Below, in pieces: positions 1 to 8,466 of a stretch of 27,017 nucleotides of DNA. A program made the position numbers and the translations under genes. This DNA comes from JAXGMQ01 sp964613055 (GTDB lineage Bacteria; Caldisericota; Caldisericia; JAAYUI01), in contig CAZTGD010000025.1 in assembly GCA_964613055.1 (NCBI GenBank), positions 1 to 27,017 of the forward strand, in the 5' to 3' direction. Each line of letters starts with the position of its first letter. Position 1 is the stretch's first letter. The notes beneath the pieces are model-generated. The model did no database searches and was not told where the DNA came from. It saw nothing but the letters and a program-made list of their open reading frames with translations.

Positions 1-67
1 GTTTCTAATTCATTTAAAGGGAATAAATGACGTTCTATATAAGATCATGTAACAGGAGTCAAATATC

Positions 68-115
68 TTGACTATTAATAATTCAGTTCGTAGAATACCG
101 GGTGCGTTGTTATGA
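68..115 (+). other. possible 15-codon leader ORF overlapping the giant gene start
   Basis: A TTG codon at 68 follows an AGGAG Shine-Dalgarno-like site (54-58) by 9 bases and opens 15 codons ending in TGA at 113-115. That stop overlaps the ATG of the next gene (112-114) in an ATGA arrangement, the classic geometry for translational coupling. The giant gene's own ATG has only a weak upstream site (GGGTG at 100-104), so coupling would make sense. A TTG-started 15-codon frame can easily occur by chance, so this is only a hint. Confidence 0.2.
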
Positions 116-3100
116 GAAATAATTCGATATCTAAATATATGTCTATTGCTTTGGGTATCCTATTACTTGTCCAGGGGATACCAAGTGTCAGTGCTTCGGC
201 AAATGGATTCGGCAATGAAATAGCTTGCTTTATTGCAGTCAAGTGGACACCAATTGGTGAGTCATGGAGTGGCAATACGCTTGTGCTTGCACCAGATTAT
301 GCCTTTAATGAGGAATCACCAAAGACCGCTTGGGGGAGAACCGGCTATCCAATGCCAGATGCAGAAATTTGTATCGATGCAAATGGCTATAATGTTAAGG
401 CTGATGATACGACTAATACAGTCCCTCTCTATTACTGTATTTTCTATCTGAACATGGACTATGAATATAAAACGCCAACCGCACTAACAGAGAAGATGTT
501 TGCTGTTCTCGATTCTGCGGGTCAGGTTTGGTTTGATCCAGATGGTTTCTTTAATGACTGCAGACACTACGGATACGCAAACCCTGATAACCCTCTCTAC
601 AGACAAGATCCCAATATCCAGGAAACTCATGATGATATTCGTCTGAATGCTAATTGCTATGTTGACTACATCTCAAGCAACAACACTCAAGGTCCATACT
701 ACATTCTGCCAACAAAAGCAAACGGCGATGTTCAACCGGGATACATACCAGAAGAACCCATTTATTTTAGGTACGACACTGAAGACTATGAAGGATTCAC
801 TCCAACCCCTCTCAACAGAGAACCACCCATTAAAACGAGACTATTTCAGCTTGGTTGGGTTGATATGCCTGATTTCCCACTCATTCAGGATTCTACTCCA
901 AGCGTTGATTATCCTGTAATACCTTCAATTGGGACAACGCTCAAACCGAGAGCGGTCGACTCCGGATCCATCACTAGGTGGGATATTGGTCTTCGTTTAG
1001 CTGAATTTATCGACGATGGTAATGCAGATTTTGAGGTTGATGAGGAATGGCACACAGAAAACATAAATATTGACAATCGCTATACACCAGCTGAATGGAT
1101 ATACAAAAGAAGTGACCCAATACTCACAGCTCCAAACGTTTCTGCCGGAGACATCCGACTATCTGATGTGGTTGTAGCAAAAGCAGATGGATCAACTAGG
1201 ATATACAAATCAGGAACAACTGTGGTTGATTTACCTCCAATTGGAACACAAGATCCGGGCGACGATCTTGATGTAGGCAAAACGCTTATACCATTTATCT
1301 ACAATGGAGGAATGGGTTCTCCATCAGTTGGTGATGAGGTTCACACTGAGAATGTTGATTTAAACAGTATATATGACATCTCTGAGTTTATATATCGCAA
1401 GGGAAACAACACAGCCTTAGTCAGCGAGAATGATTACGCCTTGACCGATGTAAATATAAATGCTCATAGATTCAATAACACGTCAGCAGATGGTGTTTGC
1501 TCATTGGGCGGATGCGTTGAGGGAGACGCATTATTACTCGTAGAAACCATTAAGTCTGGCCCAGTTGCCCCCACTTACAACTATATAGTTGAGTCAGACC
1601 TGTGGATGGGTAACATGCCTTCCAGTACGAAATCTTCCATATTTGATCCATATGGAGAACCCCTCAAAGGATCGCATTCTATCAACAAATCGTCAGCTCT
1701 CGGAGATAATGGAACGACTTTCAACCTGCCTGTTTCTGTATTCTTCGACGTAAAAGCTGACTACAGATCCTTCTTTGGTTTGTCTATATGGAACGACAAT
1801 GGACTCGATAACTGCCTCGGCATAGGCACAAACACAACTACACAAAATAACTACTCTGATTACTACGCTGGCAGATGTTCAGAATCATTCATTGGTGCAA
1901 ACTACACGCTTTCCTCTCCAGATGCAGAGAGAGGGCTAGTAAATCCATTTACTTTTGAATCGATCGTACCTTTTGATTCTAAGTACATGTTTGCGGACGT
2001 TGGGGGTGTTGGATATGGATGCAATGAACGTATCTATAGAAAAGGCTCTGGTACCAATGCTCTTGTCGAACCTGGAGACACTAGACACTTCAGTACAAAA
2101 ATAATTCATGGAGGCTCAGAGATCATCTATGAAGCGGGGAGTACCGTTTCAGCAGGTGATCCTGATGTGGGACAATCGATTACGGCTTTACCAGCTGATT
2201 TGTGTTTCTTTGATATAAGGCATTATGATGACGTTCCAAACGGTCAGTTTGACTCTGATGAGATCATTTACCTTGATCTTAATTCCAATCAGAGAGTTGA
2301 CTATGGCGACATAAGAATGAGTGATATTTCGGTTGGTCACTATGATTACATGTGTGGTGATGTAGTCGATGAGCTTGGTGTTTACGTTCATAACTACGAG
2401 GTCCATGGTCTAACCTTGGGAAAATGTGGAGACCCAACAGCCATTGACATACCTGCACTACCGGGTGATCTTGGAATTACTGTCATTACTGACAGATATC
2501 TGCGCGTTGAACAGACGTCTAATATCAAGGTCAAAACAAAAGCCATTCTCGGTAAGGATGACAAGATACATATCGTTATAAGGAACATGTTATCAAATGG
2601 TTCTGTTCCATTTGAGATGTATAACTCGATAATTTACGGTGAAGACAGTGCTGAATTTGAAATCACCCCTTACCGTGGGTCTCTAAATCTTGATGGCACA
2701 TATGATCCGATTGTGATCACAGCCTATGGTGAGTTCGGTGGAATAGAGGGTAGACCATATCCAGAGGACAGAGCCTATCAGGACAGATTCTTTCTCACAA
2801 AATACTTCTACAGACAGAATATTCAAAACCCCATGAACTTGATCACCTATGTACCTCCACCACTCCCGCAACCCACAGTTGGTTATTCGCTTTTCGGTCA
2901 CTACGATGCCTGGCAACAGTTGTTCAGAGAGGTCAGCTGTGAGCGTCTCGATCTTGCATCCACAAGACTCTGCCTGGATCAGTTGGAAGAGAGATATCCC
3001 AATATAAATGTTGAATGTTACAATGGCGACAACGTATCAGATGTAAACGACCCATGCTGTACTCCGTTTGCCCTTGATAGAGATGAACACACACTCGTTC

Positions 3101-6100
3101 TTTTCAATGCAAACGGCGCTGGTGTGAAATGGATGGGAACCGCGGTAGGTGGTGACGGTCAGAGATACATTATCCAATTCAACAGCAATCGTACTTACGC
3201 CTTCTGGTACTGGAATGATATTGGTCCTATTCCAGGAGCTCTTGATGCAGGAGACTACGTGGGAGACAACCCCACATTTATTCCACCCACTCCAACGGGT
3301 AGTCAAACCCCAATCGAGGTTTCATCTCAAACACAGCTTGACGATATAGATGACTCAACCGCCAGAACAAGACCAACAAAAAATGACGATTCATTTATCA
3401 GATGGGGTGTTGTTACAAAGGGAGACCATCTAGGTGTATTTGATGGTACAACAGTGGATCCACTCACCGGAAGTACATTTGGTGAAATTGAGACTTGGGG
3501 TATCTGGACATACATCACATCACGAGGTACATTCACAGAAACAGATGTTGGAGGATGGGCTATTGGATTGATAAAACCAATTGAACAGGGTTCAGTCAAT
3601 CTTAGAATAACGAGCTTCAATATAATGCTCGATTACAACAGTGTAAGGGATGTGCATCCAGCTGACTACATATTCGAAAACCATTTTGCAATGGACTATA
3701 CGGGGATGGTTGATCTAAAGGTTCCTCCGCTTGATACACATCTCAATTTCTCTGAATTTCAGATAATTGACAGAGGATTGCAATTCTCAAAGCAGAACTA
3801 TACCAATGGTATCTATGCAAGCAACGACCTCCCACCCCCATTTCCCCAGATTCAGTTTCCCTACAATCCAGTTCTAAGGAACATCCAGGACGAATTCAGG
3901 GTTTATCCTGGCGGACAAACCCATGCGGGAAGAATATTTGAAGCTCCACCAGGCTCAATCAGGGGATTAGTTCACCGGTGGAATTCCTATCCTGCAATAT
4001 GGTCTGAATGGGGACAGAGGTACAACAAATCAAAGGATGCAGTTGGCAGAGATCCAGAAAGGGACAAAGAAAACCACACGGTCAACTTCAACAAACTCGG
4101 AGTCGAGTTTGCTTCACTGACTGATTACGCCATCTACTTTGTTCTAAAGGATTCAAACGGAAATCACTTCACCTTTGATCCGGGTACTCTTTCAGATCCA
4201 ACCCCTCAGAAACACCAGATTAAAAGTATAAAGGTTACGGGTCCCTTTAAAACCCCGAAGATAACAGATCCAATAGAGGGTACAGTAACTACACTATTCA
4301 CGGTCAATGGCCAAGTCAATATGCCTTTGACATACGACCACAGCGGAGAAATGATAATAGACAACTCGAACTGGCAATGGTACGAGTTTGACGGCAAAGA
4401 TTTTACAAAAGAAGTGGGATTTGGACCTGATAAAATCGTTTTCAATGATCTGGAGAACAATGGATTCCTCATGTGGAATCACAGACTTGATTATTCAGGT
4501 ATATCAAATGTAATCAAGATTGATGAGATCACCCCAATCGCTGGAGGTGAAATTAATATTGAAGTGATTATGATGGACGGGACAATGAAACTATTCCAGG
4601 ATTGTTGTGATAACACAAATCCATTTGGTATAAAGGTTCACGGACTGTCAATAACTGGCTTGCCAGATACGATACCTGTTATGCAGGATCACCACTTCGA
4701 AGTAAAAATAACTGAAGAACATCCGATGCAGGTAGAGATGGCTTGCAACAATGCTTTCCTTATCGTATGGCAGGACAGGGGTGTTGCGTTCAACATTCAG
4801 GGTATGGACGAACCTCTGCACATTGGGCAGGGGGACACAAACATAGAGTTTCCACCATTCCCATCAATGGGTGGTCAACATGGTGGAGGTCGAGGAGGCA
4901 TGTATCCAGACTTCTTTGATTTCAATGAAGATGGTGTAATCTGTTTTGAGGATTGGGAAACTGAGGTGATTGGCACCTATGATCTTGCCAGCAATACCTG
5001 GTATGGAGGCATGGTTGACGGCAGAACACGTAACTACAACGATGGCACATACCATCTTGACCTGACTGAAGACGAAGGATGTCAGATTACAGACATAGGA
5101 ATGGACATAGGTGGATTTGACATCGACTTCATGAAGAGATTTGTCATAGCAAGGGATCATGTTGTCAGTGACCTTGAGTATGCACCCGTTTACTTTAATG
5201 CTTATAAATACGGAGATGATAACAACGACAGAGCATTCTCACCATACTACCAATTCGAATCATTTGAGGTTGGTTACACACACGAAGTATACATGGCAGG
5301 ACAAGCCAGAGCTAATGTTTCTCCTGCTGATACCTTGAATGTTGAAATATCTCCGCAACCCCTTACAGCTGGTGTGATTAACGAATTGGTTGATCCCAGC
5401 AAACCCTTGACTGTTACAGTTACTGATTCATCAGGGTCCCCTGTGAACCTGCTTGAGGGTGTTGTCGACCTCATCGGTGATCGAGATGTCCCTCCAGACA
5501 AAGCCCTTCAGCACTGCTTCAGAGACTGGCATCCCGACCAGGAAGAATTCTACGGCAAGGGCGCGAGATTGCCACAGTACTATTGGGTTAGAACTGATCT
5601 TCACAACGAGGATACCAGCTACCACAGCAATATCTATCTATTCAGTGACTGGCTTGATGAACCGTTCCAACCTATATCGATTGATTTCACAAGATCCAAT
5701 GAAGGTATCTACGAGTTCTATGGGTTCTGTACTAATGACGCCGGTGAGTTTGACTTAACCGTTTACTCTCCAGACAGAAAAAACATGGGTACAGTAAAGG
5801 TCAAATTTGAGCTACCACTTGTTGAATACAGTGTTATCAATATAGACGATCCCGAACAGAGGGTCTTTAGTTCACCTGCTGAACCAGACTTCCTCCTCAC
5901 TGCTGGATCAAACAGAATATACAACGTTACAGCAACGTGTAGAAATAGACAGGGATCACTTATCTCTCAACTAGCACAGGATGTAAAAATCTGCAACAAT
6001 ATAGTATCATATCCAGCTCATTTCACACCGTTCATTAATATCCCCGCCAACAGAAAACCAAGAAAATGGTTCCCATGTTATGAGTGCGAGATTAATTATG

Positions 6101-8262
6101 ATGTTCACATTGGATTCGACAAGAATGATGATGGGTTAATTCAACGTGCTAATGGCGAACTATACACATTTGGTCCACTTAGAACAAAGCGAGAATTCTT
6201 CATCTGGGATCAAGAGATTCTATCCACATCGATTCTAAGACGTAATTCAGATGTTTACTATACTACTACGAATGTTTACTACTCAGATAGCACTTTCTCA
6301 AACAGAGCTTTGATTATGGTGGATCCTGATATGGACACGACAGTTTCCGGCTGGGGATTGGGTTGTATCTATAACCAGCCGTACGATGGTATCTACATGT
6401 TTGCAGACAAAGAGCCTGATGGTGTGATCAACTATGATGATTTCCTCTCACTTGATGAACTTGGTTCATGTAGCTTTACCATATTTGCAGAAGATGTTTG
6501 TGATGTAGGCGGTCTTGTTGGATGCAATCCTTTTACTGCTGGTGCCTATTTTGGCGATGTCGCCGGAGCTCCCTTGCCTTATCACACTGATCCTGGCTTT
6601 ATCTATTCCAGATACAAATACTTCACCTCAGGCTATATACTCAATGGCTCTGAAAACGGTAGTAGGGATGGTACATTCTTCCTTGATTGGGATGCAATGC
6701 CAAGTCACTCTCTTGCTTTAAGAGCACCCAAACTCGAGCTTAAATCCGCTCGAACGGGTAAGCCTCTTCAGTCAGAGCTCTTTGACCCTGCCAACTTCGA
6801 TCTTGCGTATGGTGTTGATAACCATCTCCTCGTGGAGCTTCATCCAGCAGACGATAGAGACCTCAAAATGACACCCGGATCATCCATTATCACATCAGGC
6901 GCTAACGCGAATCAGCTTTCACAGGGAGGATTCATATCTTGGTCTGACAATGATAATCCCTTGACTTTCCTCACTCTCACACCTACAGGTCATGGAGAGG
7001 AAGTTATATACGCTGGGTACAAATGCCCAAACACGCTTCTTGGTAAACAGCCTTACGATCTTAATATCTCTGACTCACCCCGTAACTATTCAATTTATCC
7101 CATAACTTCGTTTGACTGTTCACCAGCAATTGGAATAAGCCTCGAAAAACCATATGTGATAATAGATGGTGTTGAAAATGAGATTAGTATTAGGATATCT
7201 GATATCTCTACAGACGCCTATATAGAATCAGCGAAGGTCAGGATACATGGTGGTAATATTGACGAAGTGGCAGAGAGCGATGCCAATGGTCTCGTAAGTT
7301 TTAAGATTACTCCTGACAAGGATATTAAACTTCAGATCACCGCATCAGCTGATAACTATGTTTCGGGTTCATTGATGCTTAGACCAGGTCCTCAGACCTC
7401 TCCACCTGATTTGAAACTCGATCCGTATTCCTCCATCACCAATAAGCGTACAGTTACAGTGTCAGGATCAACAACGCCTGGAGCGAGACTTACATTCAAT
7501 GGCACTGAGGTTGGCGTATCTTCAGACGGCAGTTTTACCACATCAATACCCCTTATAGACGGTGTCAATACCATTCAAATCATATCTGAACTGGAAGGTG
7601 TGCCTTCAACCTCGAGAACAATAAGCGTAGTTATTGACAGCATCCCTCCTCATATACTCCTTCCAAAACTCCCTGAGTTGATTGGTGAACAGATGTTCAC
7701 GCTTAAGGGGAGAGTTGAGCCGGGTTGTAAGGTATCCGTTAACGGGCAACCAGCAACTGTTGTCTACGATATCTATTCCATAGATATTCAGTTATTGCCC
7801 GGTAATAATAAATTTGTTATAGATGTTGTTGATGTTGCAGGAAATATCACAAAGAAAGAAATCATAATTCCTGTGTATAAATCTATATACGGCAAGTTTG
7901 TTGTTGGTCAACAGGTCGTCGTTGATGAAACTGGGCTTCCAATTGGACAATTACCAAATCAACTTACAGATGTGAATAATATTCCCATATCCATATTAGG
8001 ACTGCTTTTTGATGCTAAGTACACAGTGAATAACACCCTGGGGATATGCGAAGTTGAACTTTTCGGAAACAAATATGTCTTCGAAGATGGAGAAACCTCC
8101 GCTCTGGTCTCCGGAAGCAATGTAACTCTGCCACATCCAGCGATTATTGAAGATGGTATGCTCTACGTTCATCCAATGGTAATTGAGCAGGTTTTCGATT
8201 GTGATGTCCAATCAGACACCATCATTGGTGAGGTTGTTATATCCCGAACCTGGCTACCTTGA
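112..8262 (+). CDS. giant exported multidomain protein with EF-hand-like loops and Ig/stalk C-terminus (2716 aa)
   Basis: I do not recognise this as a named protein. Residues 1-30 form a Sec signal peptide: a basic start, a hydrophobic core (MSIALGILLLV) and a likely Ala-x-Ala cleavage near SVSASA. Residues about 295-745 hold a repeat present about four times (listed separately). Three EF-hand/dockerin-type loops lie at about 1603-1614, 2003-2014 and 2099-2110. A carboxypeptidase-regulatory or Big_1-like beta domain spans about 2344-2428, two Ig-like domains about 2431-2510 and 2511-2585, and a divergent copper-amine-oxidase-N-like stalk domain about 2590-2716. The large middle is beta-rich and unassigned. 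There are about 38 cysteines, many for an exported bacterial protein, which suggests disulfides. The ATG at 112 is the only plausible start, since a stop lies in frame at 91-93 with no start codon between. A surface or extracellular structural role is inferred from the signal peptide and domain types; no catalytic motif was seen. There is no transmembrane or sortase-type anchor at the C-terminus. Confidence 0.85.
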   Translation: MRNNSISKYMSIALGILLLVQGIPSVSASANGFGNEIACFIAVKWTPIGESWSGNTLVLAPDYAFNEESPKTAWGRTGYPMPDAEICIDANGYNVKADDTTNTVPLYYCIFYLNMDYEYKTPTALTEKMFAVLDSAGQVWFDPDGFFNDCRHYGYANPDNPLYRQDPNIQETHDDIRLNANCYVDYISSNNTQGPYYILPTKANGDVQPGYIPEEPIYFRYDTEDYEGFTPTPLNREPPIKTRLFQLGWVDMPDFPLIQDSTPSVDYPVIPSIGTTLKPRAVDSGSITRWDIGLRLAEFIDDGNADFEVDEEWHTENINIDNRYTPAEWIYKRSDPILTAPNVSAGDIRLSDVVVAKADGSTRIYKSGTTVVDLPPIGTQDPGDDLDVGKTLIPFIYNGGMGSPSVGDEVHTENVDLNSIYDISEFIYRKGNNTALVSENDYALTDVNINAHRFNNTSADGVCSLGGCVEGDALLLVETIKSGPVAPTYNYIVESDLWMGNMPSSTKSSIFDPYGEPLKGSHSINKSSALGDNGTTFNLPVSVFFDVKADYRSFFGLSIWNDNGLDNCLGIGTNTTTQNNYSDYYAGRCSESFIGANYTLSSPDAERGLVNPFTFESIVPFDSKYMFADVGGVGYGCNERIYRKGSGTNALVEPGDTRHFSTKIIHGGSEIIYEAGSTVSAGDPDVGQSITALPADLCFFDIRHYDDVPNGQFDSDEIIYLDLNSNQRVDYGDIRMSDISVGHYDYMCGDVVDELGVYVHNYEVHGLTLGKCGDPTAIDIPALPGDLGITVITDRYLRVEQTSNIKVKTKAILGKDDKIHIVIRNMLSNGSVPFEMYNSIIYGEDSAEFEITPYRGSLNLDGTYDPIVITAYGEFGGIEGRPYPEDRAYQDRFFLTKYFYRQNIQNPMNLITYVPPPLPQPTVGYSLFGHYDAWQQLFREVSCERLDLASTRLCLDQLEERYPNINVECYNGDNVSDVNDPCCTPFALDRDEHTLVLFNANGAGVKWMGTAVGGDGQRYIIQFNSNRTYAFWYWNDIGPIPGALDAGDYVGDNPTFIPPTPTGSQTPIEVSSQTQLDDIDDSTARTRPTKNDDSFIRWGVVTKGDHLGVFDGTTVDPLTGSTFGEIETWGIWTYITSRGTFTETDVGGWAIGLIKPIEQGSVNLRITSFNIMLDYNSVRDVHPADYIFENHFAMDYTGMVDLKVPPLDTHLNFSEFQIIDRGLQFSKQNYTNGIYASNDLPPPFPQIQFPYNPVLRNIQDEFRVYPGGQTHAGRIFEAPPGSIRGLVHRWNSYPAIWSEWGQRYNKSKDAVGRDPERDKENHTVNFNKLGVEFASLTDYAIYFVLKDSNGNHFTFDPGTLSDPTPQKHQIKSIKVTGPFKTPKITDPIEGTVTTLFTVNGQVNMPLTYDHSGEMIIDNSNWQWYEFDGKDFTKEVGFGPDKIVFNDLENNGFLMWNHRLDYSGISNVIKIDEITPIAGGEINIEVIMMDGTMKLFQDCCDNTNPFGIKVHGLSITGLPDTIPVMQDHHFEVKITEEHPMQVEMACNNAFLIVWQDRGVAFNIQGMDEPLHIGQGDTNIEFPPFPSMGGQHGGGRGGMYPDFFDFNEDGVICFEDWETEVIGTYDLASNTWYGGMVDGRTRNYNDGTYHLDLTEDEGCQITDIGMDIGGFDIDFMKRFVIARDHVVSDLEYAPVYFNAYKYGDDNNDRAFSPYYQFESFEVGYTHEVYMAGQARANVSPADTLNVEISPQPLTAGVINELVDPSKPLTVTVTDSSGSPVNLLEGVVDLIGDRDVPPDKALQHCFRDWHPDQEEFYGKGARLPQYYWVRTDLHNEDTSYHSNIYLFSDWLDEPFQPISIDFTRSNEGIYEFYGFCTNDAGEFDLTVYSPDRKNMGTVKVKFELPLVEYSVINIDDPEQRVFSSPAEPDFLLTAGSNRIYNVTATCRNRQGSLISQLAQDVKICNNIVSYPAHFTPFINIPANRKPRKWFPCYECEINYDVHIGFDKNDDGLIQRANGELYTFGPLRTKREFFIWDQEILSTSILRRNSDVYYTTTNVYYSDSTFSNRALIMVDPDMDTTVSGWGLGCIYNQPYDGIYMFADKEPDGVINYDDFLSLDELGSCSFTIFAEDVCDVGGLVGCNPFTAGAYFGDVAGAPLPYHTDPGFIYSRYKYFTSGYILNGSENGSRDGTFFLDWDAMPSHSLALRAPKLELKSARTGKPLQSELFDPANFDLAYGVDNHLLVELHPADDRDLKMTPGSSIITSGANANQLSQGGFISWSDNDNPLTFLTLTPTGHGEEVIYAGYKCPNTLLGKQPYDLNISDSPRNYSIYPITSFDCSPAIGISLEKPYVIIDGVENEISIRISDISTDAYIESAKVRIHGGNIDEVAESDANGLVSFKITPDKDIKLQITASADNYVSGSLMLRPGPQTSPPDLKLDPYSSITNKRTVTVSGSTTPGARLTFNGTEVGVSSDGSFTTSIPLIDGVNTIQIISELEGVPSTSRTISVVIDSIPPHILLPKLPELIGEQMFTLKGRVEPGCKVSVNGQPATVVYDIYSIDIQLLPGNNKFVIDVVDVAGNITKKEIIIPVYKSIYGKFVVGQQVVVDETGLPIGQLPNQLTDVNNIPISILGLLFDAKYTVNNTLGICEVELFGNKYVFEDGETSALVSGSNVTLPHPAIIEDGMLYVHPMVIEQVFDCDVQSDTIIGEVVISRTWLP
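991..2340 (+). repeat. four divergent protein-level repeats inside the giant gene
   Basis: Four segments, at about 991-1176, 1285-1461, 1981-2106 and 2191-2340, encode a shared pattern: an acidic stretch, then E-x-I-Y or F-I-Y followed by R/K residues, then a spacer, then V-x-x-G-D-x-R-L-S-D-V or a variant. Examples are EWIYKRSDP followed by SAGDIRLSDVVV, EFIYRKGNN followed by ENDYALTDVNI, ERIYRKGSG followed by PGDTRHFSTKI, and DEIIYLDLN followed by YGDIRMSDISV. Copies 1 and 2 also share the preceding element HTENxxxxxxY. The fourth copy overlaps a degenerate calcium-loop pattern (DLNSNQRVDYGD), so the unit may descend from an EF-hand-like motif. The repeats are visible in protein but not obvious in DNA, so the duplication is old. 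Confidence 0.55.
4918..4953 (+). other. EF-hand/dockerin-type calcium loop in the giant protein
   Basis: Residues 1603-1614 read DFNEDGVICFED, matching the 12-residue EF-hand loop pattern D-x-N-x-D-G-x-I-x-x-x-D/E at every ligand position. Weaker versions lie at 6118-6153 (DKNDDGLIQRAN, position 12 is Asn) and 6406-6441 (DKEPDGVINYDD). Loops of this kind bind calcium in dockerins and other exported proteins; binding here is inferred. I did not see the two-fold loop plus helix arrangement of a full dockerin. Confidence 0.5.
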
Positions 8263-8314
8263 TTTAAATGTATAACACGCTACAATTCAACCTGTAATTT
8301 ATATTTTGAGTTGA

Positions 8315-8338
8315 AGTAGCATGAGTTGCTCCTTTTTT
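8315..8338 (+). terminator. weak possible terminator after the giant gene
   Basis: AGTAGC (8315-8320) can pair with GTTGCT (8325-8330) across an ATGA loop, but two of the six pairs are G-T. Six T residues follow at 8333-8338 after a CC. The stem is weak. The location, between a stop codon and a strong promoter for the next gene, is right for a terminator. Confidence 0.25.
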
Positions 8339-8359
8339 GGAGTACTTAACTTATTGTTG

Positions 8360-8388
8360 TTGACACCCCTTATTGTTGGTATTAGAAT
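8360..8388 (+). promoter_or_regulatory. sigma-70-type promoter for rpoB
   Basis: TTGACA at 8360-8365 is a perfect -35 hexamer. After exactly 17 bases comes TAGAAT at 8383-8388, a five-of-six match to the -10. Transcription would begin near 8395, giving an untranslated leader of about 70 bases before the rpoB ATG at 8467. This is the best promoter in the window and probably drives rpoB, the EF-G-like gene and rpoC together. Confidence 0.7.
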
Positions 8389-8455
8389 TGATGCCCTATC
8401 GCAGTGTCCAGCAATTGCTGTGCTTTTGTGTTTGTTCACTTTGTGCATGGCATTG

Positions 8456-8463
8456 AGGGGGAG
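8456..8463 (+). promoter_or_regulatory. ribosome binding site that decides the rpoB start
   Basis: AGGGGGAG at 8456-8463 lies 3 bases before the ATG at 8467, with its G-rich core about 5-8 bases upstream. The frame is also open from a GTG at 8404, but that start has no comparable site, would lie only about 9 bases after the predicted transcription start, and adds 21 residues with no RpoB resemblance. Confidence 0.65.
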
Positions 8464-8466
8464 TAT

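Noticed and set aside
8331..8345. CTCC-TTTTTT-GGAG hairpin after the giant gene
   Set aside because: Only four base pairs with the T-run inside the loop rather than after the stem, so it is not a terminator shape.
8404..8466. Upstream extension of rpoB from a GTG codon
   Set aside because: It has no ribosome site, starts almost at the predicted transcription start, and its 21 residues do not resemble RpoB; the ATG at 8467 has AGGGGGAG just upstream.
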